This document shows positions 1 to 8,530 of a stretch of DNA of 64,000 bases, one piece after another; position 1 is the stretch's first letter, and every line of letters starts with the position of its first letter. A program made the position numbers and the translations under genes. The notes under the pieces were generated by a model, which saw only the letters and a program-made list of their open reading frames with translations, did no database searches and was not told the origin of the DNA. Origin of the DNA: Deinococcus sp045062605. Its GTDB lineage: Bacteria; Deinococcota; Deinococci; Deinococcales; Deinococcaceae. The stretch lies in contig NZ_JBJGDW010000003.1 in NCBI RefSeq assembly GCF_045062605.1, forward strand, positions 41,649-105,648, in the 5' to 3' direction.

Positions 1-1815
1 AAGGTCAAAGCGGACGAGCCGATAGATCTTGACTGGCTCAAAACGGAGTCGGCGCGCGCCGCTGCCATTTCCGCCGAACTCGCTGCCAATCCGCGCCAGT
101 TCCGGGCCAACAGCTACAAGCGGCTGCTCAAAGGGGCCATCCAACCGAAGGAAAACGATAGTTTCCGCCTGCTGCACGTTCACAAACGGGCCGTGCCGCA
201 GGACAGGATGCGGCGCTACACCGATGACGACGAGGTGGATCTGCTAATCGTCGGTGCGGGCGCGGGCGGCGGGGTGTTGGCGCAGCGGATGGCCCGCGTG
301 GGCTGGCGGGTGGTGGTGTTGGAGGGCGGCCCCTTCTGGGACCCGGATGCCGACTGGGTCAGCGACGAGGCGGCCTCGCACCACATCTACTGGAATGGCA
401 AACGCATCATCGGCGGCGCTGATCCGGTGGCGATGGGCAAGAACAACAGCGGCCACGGCGTCGGCGGCAGCATGGTGCATTACGCGGGCTACGTGCCGCG
501 CTTCCACCCGTCCGACTTCATGACGCACTCGCTGGACGGGGTGGGGGCCGACTGGCCGATCAGTTACTGGGATGTGGCCCGTCATTACGAGGCGTGCGAG
601 GTGGAGCTGCCCGCCGCCGGACAGGACTGGCCCTGGGGCCACGTTCACCGCTACACCCACAGCCCGCACCCGATCAGCGGCGCGGCGGAGCGGCTGATCG
701 TCGGGGCCGACAAGTTCGGGATGAACCTGAAAATCGGCCCGGTGGGGATTGCCAACGGCACCTTCGGCAACCGCCCGCACTGCATTTATCGGGGCTTTTG
801 TCTTCAGGGCTGCAAGGTGAACGCCAAGGGCAGCCCGCTGGTGACGCACATTCCCGACGCGATCAACCACGGCGCGGAGATTCGCGCGGGCAGTACAGTG
901 CTGCGGGTGCTGATGGATGGGGCGCGGGCGACGGGCGTGGAATACGTCAGGGACGGCCAGATCCGCCGCCAGCGGGCAAAGAAAGTTGCGGTGGCAGGCT
1001 ACGCGATTGAGTCGCCGCGCCTGCTCCTCAACAGCGCCCAGAAGGGCTGGGAGGACGGCGTGGGCAACCGTCACGATCAGGTGGGCCGCTACGTGATGGT
1101 GCAGGGTGCGCCCGTAGTGATGGGCCGTTTTCCCGAAATGCTGAGGACGTACAAAGCGCCGCCACCCGAAATCAGCACCGAGCAGTTTTACGAGACCGAT
1201 GATGAGCGCGGTTTCAAGCGCGGCTTTTCCATCCAGACCACCGGGCCGCTGCCCATCGGCTTCGCGCACAACATTCTGGGTGAGGGCCACTGGGGCGACG
1301 CCCTGCGCGAGTACGGGCGCGACTACAACCACTGGGCCAGCCTGGGCGGCCTGTGCGAACTGCTGCCGAACGCCGACAACCGCGTGACGCTGGCGGACGT
1401 GACGGATCACAACGGCCTGCCCGTCGCCCGCTTTGACCACTCCTTGCACGACAACGATAAGAAGAACATCGCCTACGCCATGCGCTTCATCAAGGGGCTA
1501 CTCCAGCAGTCCGGGGCGCAGGACATTATCGCTGTGGAACGCTTTGCCCACCTGATCGGTGGCAACCGCATGGGCTTCTCGCCGGAGGACAGCGTGGTCA
1601 ATTCGGATCACAAGGTCTGGGGCACCGAGAACCTGTTCGTCACCGACGGTAGTGCCTGTCCGACGCAGGGCAGCGCCAATCCTGCGCTGACGATCATGGC
1701 CCTGAGTTCACGGCTGGGCGAACGCTTCAGCCGGGGGCAGGTGCCGGACGGGCAGCCGACGCCGCAGCCGAAGCGGACGAAACAGCGGGCGGAGTTGTTT
1801 GGGCCGCTGGGGTAG
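1..1815 (+). CDS. GMC family FAD-dependent oxidoreductase (5' end outside window)
   Basis: The frame is open from base 1 and stops at 1813-1815, so the true start may lie left of the window; a GTG at 193 would give 540 aa. A GxGxxG-type FAD-binding motif (VGAGAGGG) lies just after that GTG. The C-terminal GMC half shows the conserved pattern NRMG, then NLFVTDGSACPT and NPALTIMALSSR. Family members oxidise alcohols, sugars or gluconate with FAD. The roughly 64 residues before the GTG read as coherent coding sequence, so a longer protein or a fused leader domain is likely. The next genes are an ASRT-like protein and a glucoamylase on the same strand, which suggests a carbohydrate substrate. The exact substrate is unknown. 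Confidence 0.85.
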   Translation, partial: KVKADEPIDLDWLKTESARAAAISAELAANPRQFRANSYKRLLKGAIQPKENDSFRLLHVHKRAVPQDRMRRYTDDDEVDLLIVGAGAGGGVLAQRMARVGWRVVVLEGGPFWDPDADWVSDEAASHHIYWNGKRIIGGADPVAMGKNNSGHGVGGSMVHYAGYVPRFHPSDFMTHSLDGVGADWPISYWDVARHYEACEVELPAAGQDWPWGHVHRYTHSPHPISGAAERLIVGADKFGMNLKIGPVGIANGTFGNRPHCIYRGFCLQGCKVNAKGSPLVTHIPDAINHGAEIRAGSTVLRVLMDGARATGVEYVRDGQIRRQRAKKVAVAGYAIESPRLLLNSAQKGWEDGVGNRHDQVGRYVMVQGAPVVMGRFPEMLRTYKAPPPEISTEQFYETDDERGFKRGFSIQTTGPLPIGFAHNILGEGHWGDALREYGRDYNHWASLGGLCELLPNADNRVTLADVTDHNGLPVARFDHSLHDNDKKNIAYAMRFIKGLLQQSGAQDIIAVERFAHLIGGNRMGFSPEDSVVNSDHKVWGTENLFVTDGSACPTQGSANPALTIMALSSRLGERFSRGQVPDGQPTPQPKRTKQRAELFGPLG

Positions 1816-1958
1816 AGATTGATAGGTGATGGTTGATGGAAAAAACACTGTGTACCGTTTTTCGTGAACCGCCTTCCCCCTCTTTTCACCGCGCACTGCC
1901 CTCCATTTTGTCCCACAACCTACAACCCACCCCCCACAACCACTCCGAAGGAGAATCC

Positions 1959-2345
1959 ATGTCCCAACCCTCCAATCCCGACATCGGCAAACTCGTCTGG
2001 GCCATTCCTGAAGGCTGGATTCCCGGCTGGAGCAACGGCCCCGAACCGGAGCTGCTGTCGCACGAGGCGGCCTGCATCCTGAACCCGAATGACCGCGACG
2101 CACACGTTGAAATCACCATCTACTTCGAGGACCGTGACCCGGTGGGGCCGTACAAACTGACGGTGGGGGCGCGGCGCACGCTTCACCAGCGCTTTAACAC
2201 GCTGACAGACCCGGAGCCGATTCCGGTCAGCGTGGCCTACGCCTCGGTCATTCGCTCGGATACGCCGATCATCGTGCAGCACACCCGGCTGGATTCGCGG
2301 CAGGCCGAGAACGCACTGCTCAGCACCATCGCCTACACGGAGTAA
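1959..2345 (+). CDS. Sensory rhodopsin transducer (ASRT)-like small protein
   Basis: A 128-aa soluble protein. I chose ATG 1959 because a purine-rich Shine-Dalgarno (GAAGGAGAA) lies just upstream; a longer frame from 1833 has no ribosome site and a low-complexity N-terminus. The sequence resembles the compact beta-sandwich ASRT family (for example residues GKLVWAIPEGWIPGW, HEAACILNPNDRDAHVEI and HTRLDSRQAENALLSTIAY). In Anabaena the prototype binds sensory rhodopsin, but many homologues occur without rhodopsin and are thought to bind small molecules such as sugars. No rhodopsin gene is visible here. It sits three bases before a glucoamylase gene and after a GMC oxidoreductase, so a role linked to carbohydrate metabolism is inferred. 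Confidence 0.75.
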   Translation: MSQPSNPDIGKLVWAIPEGWIPGWSNGPEPELLSHEAACILNPNDRDAHVEITIYFEDRDPVGPYKLTVGARRTLHQRFNTLTDPEPIPVSVAYASVIRSDTPIIVQHTRLDSRQAENALLSTIAYTE

Positions 2346-2348
2346 CGC

Positions 2349-4709
2349 ATGACCCCCAGCTCCCCACCTCTTAGCCCGGTCCATCCTGATCCACACGCCC
2401 CCGAGGCCCCCGGACGCCCTGGCCTGACCCCCAAATGGACGAGCAGCGCCAAGGACGCCGTGACCGGCGCGCTGGGCGGCGGGCGCGTACGGGCCGCTGT
2501 CGGCTACGGCGTGGTCAACGAGGTCTACTGGCCCTCAAGCGGTGAGCCGCAGGTGCGTGACCTGACCTTTATCGTCAAAACCGCAGGCGGCTGGGTGGAC
2601 GTGAAGCGCGACTGCACCTATACCCTGACCCCCTGTAAGACTGGCCCGCTGATCGGGGTCACGCATGTCCACGCGGATGATCCGGCGTTCAAACTTCGTC
2701 TGGAAATCATGCCGTCCATCGAGAACGACTCGCTGCTGATCAACTACGCGCTGGAGGGTGGCGGCACGTTGTACGCGCTGCTGGCCCCGCATCTGGCCGA
2801 TTCTGGCGCGGACAACACGGCCTGGGTGCAGGATGGCATGCTGTATGCCACGCGGGGGGACGCGGCGCTGGCGATGTCGTGCAGCGGTGGCTACGGCGGC
2901 ATGAGCGCGGGTTTTGTGGGCGTCAGCGACGGCTGGCAGGACTTCGCGCAGCACGGCCAGATGACCTGGCAGTACACGCGAGCCGAGGGCGGCAACGTGG
3001 CCCTGATGGGCGAGTTGAAGACGGCGAGTGGCACGCTGGCCCTGGCCTTCGCGCGGCATGCGGCAGGGGCGGCCATCCATGCGCGCGGCAGTCTTCAGCG
3101 TCCCTACGCGCAGCAACGCGCCGAGTTTCTGGAAAACTGGACGCACTGGACGGGCCGTCTTCAGCTTCCGGCAGGCAGTGACGAGGAACGTGACCGCGCC
3201 CGCCTGAGCGCCCAGGTGATCCGGGTCCACGAGGGCAGCGATTTTTCCGGGGCCATCATTGCCAGCCTGAGCGTGCCGTTCGGGCAGGCCCACAGCGATC
3301 TGGGCGGCTACCACCTGGTCTGGCCGCGCGACATGGTGGAGGCGGCCACCGGACTGCTGGCGGTGGGGCAGCCGAACGACACCCTCCGCAGCCTGAATTA
3401 CCTGCTGGCGGCGCAGTCCCCGGACGGTCACTGGCCGCAGAACCTGTATCCCAACGGCGAGCCGTTCTGGTCTGGCGATCAACTGGACGAAACCGCCTTC
3501 GTGCTGCTGCTGATGGGCAAACTGCGCGAGGAGGGGCTGGATTCGGCCTTCCGGCAGGAGGCGCTGGAATGGGCGGCACGGCGGGCCGCAGGCTACATCG
3601 CCCGTCACGGCCCGCTCAGTCAGGAAGACCGCTGGGAGGAAAACAGCGGCGTCACGGCCTACACCCTGGGCATCATGATCGCCGCGCTGGTGGCTGCCGT
3701 GCCGTGGTTGGAGCCAGAGCAGGCCGACTACGCGCTGGCCCTGGCCGACGACTGGAACGCCCGTTTAGAAGGGTGGTGCTACGTGACGGGTGACGACGCC
3801 CCGCTGGCCGAAAAGTATGGCGTGCCGGGTTACTACATCCGAATCGCGCCGCAGGCCGGAGAGAATCCAGGGCGGCAGACCGTGGAAATCGGCAACACGG
3901 GCGGCCTGACGGTGCAGGCGGGCGGGCTGGTCAGTCTCGATTTCGGCTATCTGGTGCGCGTGGGCCTGCGCCGCGCCGACGATCCGCGTATCCGTGACAC
4001 CCTGAAAGTGGTGGACGGCGAACTGCGCTACGACTCGCCCGTCGGCCCGCTGTATTACCGCTACCAGCACGACGGCTACGGCAATACGGCGGACGGCGGC
4101 CCGTATCTGGGCCAGGGCATCGGGCGTGCCTGGCCGCTGCTGGCCGGGGAGCGGGCGCATCTGGCGCTGCTGGCGGGCGAGTCGCCGGACCCGTACATCG
4201 GGGCCATGCTGCATTCCAGCGGTCCCGGCGGCCTGTTTCCCGAACAGGTCTGGGACGCGCCGCCCATCCGTGCGTTTCAGCCGGGCAAACCAGCGGGCAG
4301 CGCCATGCCCCTGGTGTGGGCGCACGCCGAGTATCTGAAACTGCTGTGGGCGCGCGAACACGGTCAGGCTTACGAGGCACTGGCGGCGGTGAAGGAGCGC
4401 TATCTGGAAGGTGGCCCACCTCCGAAAATCCGTTTCTGGCGCACCGACTCACTCTCGTTCGAGCTGCCTGCCGGACTGTCCCTGTGGATTGAGGACACCC
4501 GCCCATTTGCCCTGAGCTTCGGTTTCGGCGCGGCGGCGGTCTGGGAGGGCGTGCAGGAGCGTGAGGCGCAGGCAGGCGTCTTCGGGTTGTGGCGTGTGGA
4601 GTTCCCGGCGCAGGAACTGTCAGGTCACTCGGCGCTGAATTTCACCCGGCGCTACGGCGATGACTGGGAAGGCAAGGATCACCGTGTAAAGCTGGGAGAC
4701 CGACCTTGA
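2349..4709 (+). CDS. Glucoamylase / glucan 1,4-alpha-glucosidase, GH15
   Basis: A 786-aa protein with the two-part architecture of prokaryotic GH15 enzymes: an N-terminal beta-sandwich (about residues 25-290) and an (alpha/alpha)6 barrel. GGYHLVWPRDM marks the start of the barrel. The general acid is expected at Glu430 in the motif RWEENSG and the general base at Glu632 in FPEQVWD. These enzymes release glucose from the non-reducing ends of alpha-glucans, maltodextrins or related disaccharides. No signal peptide is evident, so cytoplasmic action is likely. The ATG is three bases after the ASRT-like gene stop, so the two are probably cotranscribed. A convergent permease pair follows after a shared terminator. 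Confidence 0.9.
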   Translation: MTPSSPPLSPVHPDPHAPEAPGRPGLTPKWTSSAKDAVTGALGGGRVRAAVGYGVVNEVYWPSSGEPQVRDLTFIVKTAGGWVDVKRDCTYTLTPCKTGPLIGVTHVHADDPAFKLRLEIMPSIENDSLLINYALEGGGTLYALLAPHLADSGADNTAWVQDGMLYATRGDAALAMSCSGGYGGMSAGFVGVSDGWQDFAQHGQMTWQYTRAEGGNVALMGELKTASGTLALAFARHAAGAAIHARGSLQRPYAQQRAEFLENWTHWTGRLQLPAGSDEERDRARLSAQVIRVHEGSDFSGAIIASLSVPFGQAHSDLGGYHLVWPRDMVEAATGLLAVGQPNDTLRSLNYLLAAQSPDGHWPQNLYPNGEPFWSGDQLDETAFVLLLMGKLREEGLDSAFRQEALEWAARRAAGYIARHGPLSQEDRWEENSGVTAYTLGIMIAALVAAVPWLEPEQADYALALADDWNARLEGWCYVTGDDAPLAEKYGVPGYYIRIAPQAGENPGRQTVEIGNTGGLTVQAGGLVSLDFGYLVRVGLRRADDPRIRDTLKVVDGELRYDSPVGPLYYRYQHDGYGNTADGGPYLGQGIGRAWPLLAGERAHLALLAGESPDPYIGAMLHSSGPGGLFPEQVWDAPPIRAFQPGKPAGSAMPLVWAHAEYLKLLWAREHGQAYEALAAVKERYLEGGPPPKIRFWRTDSLSFELPAGLSLWIEDTRPFALSFGFGAAAVWEGVQEREAQAGVFGLWRVEFPAQELSGHSALNFTRRYGDDWEGKDHRVKLGDRP

Positions 4710-4746
4710 CGGGTCACTTTGGAGCTTCTGCCCGGCCAGAAAAAGC

Positions 4747-4782
4747 AACGCAGCGTTGGAGCTTCTGCTCTAACGCTGCGTT
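4747..4782. terminator. Bidirectional hairpin terminator between convergent genes
   Basis: Perfect 11-bp inverted repeat: AACGCAGCGTT at 4747-4757 and AACGCTGCGTT at 4772-4782, with a 14-nt loop. It lies between the glucoamylase stop (4709, + strand) and the permease stop (4797, - strand), as expected for a terminator serving both. No long T-run follows on either strand, which is common in high-GC genomes. Confidence 0.65.
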
Positions 4783-4796
4783 CCAGAATGTCGTCT

Positions 4797-5684
4797 CTAG
4801 CCCTTCATCCCGGTCAGAACGATGCCCTCGATAATCTGTTTCTGGAAGATGGCGAACACGATCAGCACCGGAATCACCGCCAGACTGCTGGCCGCCATGA
4901 TCAGTCCCCACTGTGTCCCCGCCTCCCCGTTGAACAGGGCCGTGCCTACTGGCAGCGTGCGGAACTCCGGTCTCTGGATCACGATCAGCGGCCACAGGAA
5001 CGCGTTCCAGTTGCCCAGAAAGGTGAAGATCGCCAGACTGGCCAGCGCCGGGCGAACCAGCGGCAAAGCGATCCGCCAGAAAATGCCGAATTCACTCATG
5101 CCGTCGATGCGCGCCGCTTCCAGCAGGTCATTGGGCAGCGTCTCAAAGAACTGCCGCATCAGAAAGACCCCGAACGCGCTCATCAGCCCTGGGAACATGA
5201 TCGCAAAGTAGGCTCCCGGCACGCTCTGGGTCAGGTGGATGTCGCTGACACCCACGAACCACGGAATGACCAGCATCTCGGTGGGGATCATCAGCGTGGA
5301 CAGGATCAGGATAAAGATGAGGTTCTTGCCGGGAAAGTCGAACTTGGCCAGGGTGTAGCCCACCATCGAGTCGAAGAACAGCACGGTGGCGGTGGTCACC
5401 CCGGCCACCAGCAGGCTGTTGCCGAACCACTGGATAAATTTGGTTTCCAGCAGGACCTGACGGTAGTTGTCCAGGGTGGGCGATTCGGGCAGGAAGCTCA
5501 GGTTGAACAGTTCCTGAAAGCTCTTGAGGCTGGTCAGCAGCATCCACATGAAGGGAAACAGCGTGACCACGATGCCTACGGTCAGCACGAGGTAGGCCAG
5601 GAGCAACGGCGTGTTGAGGCGGCGGCGCGGGCGAGGATCGCCCACCGTTTCGCGGGTGTCGGGTTTGTTTAGTCTCGTGGTCAT
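4797..5684 (-). CDS. Carbohydrate ABC transporter permease, MalG-like
   Basis: A 295-aa inner-membrane protein with about six hydrophobic segments; the first is near residues 28-50. The cytoplasmic EAA loop that contacts the ATPase is clear (EAARIDGMSEFGIFWRIALP). It is of the MalG/UgpE class of sugar permeases (CUT1). The start overlaps the end of the partner permease by 4 bp, so the pair is translated together. No binding protein or ATPase gene is next to it. The neighbouring glucoamylase hints at a maltodextrin-type substrate, but that is inference from position only. Confidence 0.9.
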   Translation of the reverse strand: MTTRLNKPDTRETVGDPRPRRRLNTPLLLAYLVLTVGIVVTLFPFMWMLLTSLKSFQELFNLSFLPESPTLDNYRQVLLETKFIQWFGNSLLVAGVTTATVLFFDSMVGYTLAKFDFPGKNLIFILILSTLMIPTEMLVIPWFVGVSDIHLTQSVPGAYFAIMFPGLMSAFGVFLMRQFFETLPNDLLEAARIDGMSEFGIFWRIALPLVRPALASLAIFTFLGNWNAFLWPLIVIQRPEFRTLPVGTALFNGEAGTQWGLIMAASSLAVIPVLIVFAIFQKQIIEGIVLTGMKG

Positions 5685-6625
5685 AAGTCATACCGCCGGG
5701 TCAGGAAGCGCAGTTGGAACAGGGTGATGGTCAGGATGATCAGGAACAGCACCACCGTGATGGCCGAGGCGTAGCCCATCTGAAAGCGTCCGAACGCGAT
5801 CTGGTAGATGTACAGCGCCACCGTGGTGGTGCTGCCCAGTGGCCCCCCCTGATCGGTGAAGTTCAGGTTGACCACCTGCGTGAACAATTGCAGGTAACTG
5901 ATCGTTCCGGTCACCACGCTGAACACGATGGTGGGGTTGAGCAGCGGCCAGGTGATCTTCCAGAACGCCTGCGTGCCATTGGCACCGTCGATCTCGGCGG
6001 CCTCGTAGTAACTGCGCGGAATGGCCGACAGACCCGCCAGGAACAGCACGATCTGAAAGCCCAAGTTCTGCCACACCACCAATGCCGCTGTGGTGGCCAG
6101 CGCCTGATCCGGGGAGTTGAGAAAGTTCTGCGGGGTGATGTGCAGCCAGATCAGAAAGGTGTTGACCGGACCGAACTGCGGGCTGAACAGCCACTGCCAG
6201 ACCCACGCGGCGGCCACGATGGGGGTGACGTAGGGGGCGAAGTACAGCGCCCGGAACAGCCCGCGCAACGCGATGATCTTGTTCAGGAGCAGGGCCACGA
6301 TCAGTCCCAGCGCAATCTGCGCTGGGACGCCGATGACGGTGTACAGCGCGGTGTTTCTGAGCGCCTGACCGAACTTCTCGTCTGCGAACAGGCGCTGATA
6401 GTTCTCGGTGCCGACGAAGGGCTGGGTGTCTTTGAGGATGTTCCAGTCGAACAGGCTCAGGCGCAGGGCAGAGAGGGTGGGCAGGAAGCGGACGATCAGG
6501 TAGAAGATCAGGGGGACCAGCAGGAAGGTGTAGGCCGTGCGGGTCTGGTGCCGCCGCATCGAACCGCCCCGCCGGGGTGGGGGCGGCCTGCCCACGCCGC
6601 CCATCAGCCGTGGAGACGCCTTCAT
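5681..6625 (-). CDS. Carbohydrate ABC transporter permease, MalF/UgpA-like
   Basis: An inner-membrane permease with six or seven hydrophobic segments and an EAA loop (YYEAAEIDGANGTQAFWKITWP). The start is uncertain: ATG 6625 (314 aa) is preferred, TTG 6676 and ATG 6559 are alternatives, and none has a strong Shine-Dalgarno. Just upstream lies an AT-rich patch (6657-6685) holding TTGACATCATCAA, a short palindrome, which may be the promoter or operator. It is followed with a 4-bp overlap by the MalG-like permease. The binding protein that normally precedes such a pair is absent; an alcohol dehydrogenase lies upstream instead. Confidence 0.87.
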   Translation of the reverse strand: MKASPRLMGGVGRPPPPRRGGSMRRHQTRTAYTFLLVPLIFYLIVRFLPTLSALRLSLFDWNILKDTQPFVGTENYQRLFADEKFGQALRNTALYTVIGVPAQIALGLIVALLLNKIIALRGLFRALYFAPYVTPIVAAAWVWQWLFSPQFGPVNTFLIWLHITPQNFLNSPDQALATTAALVVWQNLGFQIVLFLAGLSAIPRSYYEAAEIDGANGTQAFWKITWPLLNPTIVFSVVTGTISYLQLFTQVVNLNFTDQGGPLGSTTTVALYIYQIAFGRFQMGYASAITVVLFLIILTITLFQLRFLTRRYDL

Positions 6626-6768
6626 CTGTGCTGACAGTGGCCCGTGACTGGCCCGCTTGACATCATCAAAATACAAAACATATGTGCCCCCTCAGGACCA
6701 GGTGCTTTCAGGACAGTCCTGGCACGAGATTCTACGGCGTCACGGAGGGCTTTTTGCGCTGTGCAGGA

Positions 6769-6785
6769 CCGGGATGTGGTCCCGG
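6769..6785 (-). terminator. Possible terminator hairpin after the alcohol dehydrogenase
   Basis: Six-base-pair GC stem (CCGGGA/TCCCGG, 5-nt loop) 30 bp past the stop of the dehydrogenase on the minus strand. There is no adjacent U-tract. It could separate the dehydrogenase from the permease pair or only stabilise mRNA. Confidence 0.35.
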
Positions 6786-6814
6786 CAGAGCTGAGGCGTC
6801 CCCTTCTGGACTGC

Positions 6815-7855
6815 TTACGCGAAACGGTCAATCACCTGAACTCCAAGGGCGTTAAACGAGTCCATCCCCGTCAGTGCATCGATAGATTCTCCAAGCGTCA
6901 GCCGCGCGCCGATCAGGCGGTCCGGGCGCAGCAGGCCGCTTTCGATCATGCCCAGCATCTCGGGGTAGGCGTGGGCGGCCATGCCGTGGCTGCCGTAGAT
7001 CTCCAGCTCACGCGAGATCACGGCGTCCATCGGCAGTGGCGGGCGGCGGTGTTCGGCCACCAGCAGGCCCACCTGAACGTGCCTCCCCTGGGTTCGCAGG
7101 CACAGAATCGAGTCGGCGCAGGTCTGCGCGTGCCCCAGTGCGTCCAGCGACAGGTGTGCGCCGCCGCCCGTGACCTCGCGGATGGCTGTCACCACATCTA
7201 CCTCGCGGCTGTTGACCGTGACTTCCGCGCCCAGTTCCGCCGCCCGTGTGAGCTTGTCCGCGCCTATGTCTACCGCGATCACCCGTGCGCCCAGTGCGTG
7301 GGCGATCATGACCGCCGACAGGCCCACGCCGCCGCAGCCGTGAACGGCCACCCACTCGCCGCCGCGCACCCGCCCCTGCTGCGCGACCGCGCGGAAGGAG
7401 GTGGCAAAGCGGCAGCCCAGGCTGGCCGCCGTCACGAAGTCCAGACCGTCGGGGAGGCGCACCAGATTCTGCTCGGCGTAGCGCAGGGCCACGTACTCGG
7501 CAAACGATCCCCAGGCGGTAAAGCCCGGCTGAAACTGGTCCCGGCAGACCTGCTGCTGCCCGCTTTGACACTCCGGGCAGCGCCCACACCCTAATACGAA
7601 GGGCAGCGTCACCCGGTCTCCCTCGCGCCAGCGGGTCACGCCCGCGCCCACCGCCACCACGGTTCCGGCGATCTCGTGACCGGGGACATGAGGCAACTGG
7701 ATATCCGGGTCATGGCCCATCCAGCCGTGCCAGTCGCTGCGGCACACGCCGGACGCTTCTACACGAAGCACCACGCCGTCCGCTTCCGGCAAGGGGTCCG
7801 GGACGGTCTGGAGTTCGGGACGCAGGCCAAATTGCTCGTAGACGACGGCTTTCAC
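6815..7855 (-). CDS. Zinc-dependent alcohol dehydrogenase (MDR family)
   Basis: A 346-aa medium-chain dehydrogenase starting at GTG 7855. Visible features are the catalytic zinc Cys in SGVCRSD, GHEIAG, the four-cysteine structural zinc lobe (CGRCPECQSGQQQVC) and the NAD(P)-binding glycine motif GCGGVGL. It should oxidise an alcohol or reduce an aldehyde with NAD(P) in the cytoplasm. A 6-codon ATG frame at 7873 ends on the GTG start but lacks a Shine-Dalgarno. It follows the A2M-gluzincin pair after 50 bp and precedes two sugar permeases. The substrate is unknown. Confidence 0.9.
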   Translation of the reverse strand: MKAVVYEQFGLRPELQTVPDPLPEADGVVLRVEASGVCRSDWHGWMGHDPDIQLPHVPGHEIAGTVVAVGAGVTRWREGDRVTLPFVLGCGRCPECQSGQQQVCRDQFQPGFTAWGSFAEYVALRYAEQNLVRLPDGLDFVTAASLGCRFATSFRAVAQQGRVRGGEWVAVHGCGGVGLSAVMIAHALGARVIAVDIGADKLTRAAELGAEVTVNSREVDVVTAIREVTGGGAHLSLDALGHAQTCADSILCLRTQGRHVQVGLLVAEHRRPPLPMDAVISRELEIYGSHGMAAHAYPEMLGMIESGLLRPDRLIGARLTLGESIDALTGMDSFNALGVQVIDRFA

Positions 7856-7905
7856 GCCCTGAACTCTTTCATGACGCAGACTCTTGCATAATTATGGGCC
7901 GCCCA

Positions 7906-8520
7906 TCACCACTTCAGCGCCCCTTTCCAGCCCCGCGCCCGCACCAGCTTTGCCGCGCGGACGGTGGCCTCGCGGTAGGCGGCATTCAACTGTGCCGGGT
8001 CACGCTCCAGCAGTTTGGCGTCCAGTCGGGCGTCCGCTACGCCTTCCAGCCCTGTCGGGGTGCGTGGGTCTGCCTTCCCCTCGCCGCTGAAAGTGCGGGC
8101 CAGCCCCTCGGCCAGCCAGCGCGGGATTCCGGCAGGCTGGGCCGTATGAAACGCCTCGTGCCGGATGGTGGTGGGCAGCAGGCCACGCGCCGTCAGCGCC
8201 GAGAGCCGTTGCGTGCGGATCACTGCGCCCTGCGTACTGGCCGCAATATGGACTGGTTCCCCGGTGCGGGCCTGGAAGTCTGCCGCGTTACCCGCCGCCT
8301 CAATCCGTACTTTCGCGGGAGGGGGCAGACCTAGCGCCCTCAAATCTCGTGCCGCAGCGTCCCAGGCTTTGAACACGGCCCCGAGTTGCTGACGGTCACG
8401 CGGGTCCAAGTAAGTGACCGTCAGGGAGCCATGCTGGACTTGAAAGGCGAGGACGTTGGGAGCCAGAAGCACGAGCCAGACGAGCGCCGTACCAGCGTGT
8501 CGGAGGGACGATCTTCTCAT
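7906..8520 (-). CDS. Secreted gluzincin-like putative metalloprotease
   Basis: I place the start at ATG 8520 (204 aa), because residues 1-25 then form a signal peptide with a positively charged start, a hydrophobic core and a VLA cleavage site. This start is 11 bp after the alpha-2-macroglobulin stop. Residues 121-125 are HEAFH, a zinc-binding HExxH motif, and Glu138 in WLAEGLA fits the third ligand of gluzincins (peptidase MA clan). This predicts a small exported metallopeptidase. Its tight coupling to a protease-trapping protein is notable. Activity is inferred; some members of this clan are inactive. Confidence 0.7.
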   Translation of the reverse strand: MRRSSLRHAGTALVWLVLLAPNVLAFQVQHGSLTVTYLDPRDRQQLGAVFKAWDAAARDLRALGLPPPAKVRIEAAGNAADFQARTGEPVHIAASTQGAVIRTQRLSALTARGLLPTTIRHEAFHTAQPAGIPRWLAEGLARTFSGEGKADPRTPTGLEGVADARLDAKLLERDPAQLNAAYREATVRAAKLVRARGWKGALKW

Positions 8521-8530
8521 CCCTTGTCCG

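Noticed and set aside
4719..5672. Long plus-strand frame of 317 aa
   Set aside because: Gln/His-rich antisense shadow of the MalG-like permease, with no family features.
6644..7594. Plus-strand frame of 316 aa with a TTGACA-like sequence near its start
   Set aside because: It is antisense to the alcohol dehydrogenase and its translation has no domain features; the TTGACA is part of an AT-rich palindrome before the permease gene.
7853..7873. Six-codon leader frame overlapping the dehydrogenase GTG start
   Set aside because: No Shine-Dalgarno and too short to judge; unlike the glpS leader it may be chance.
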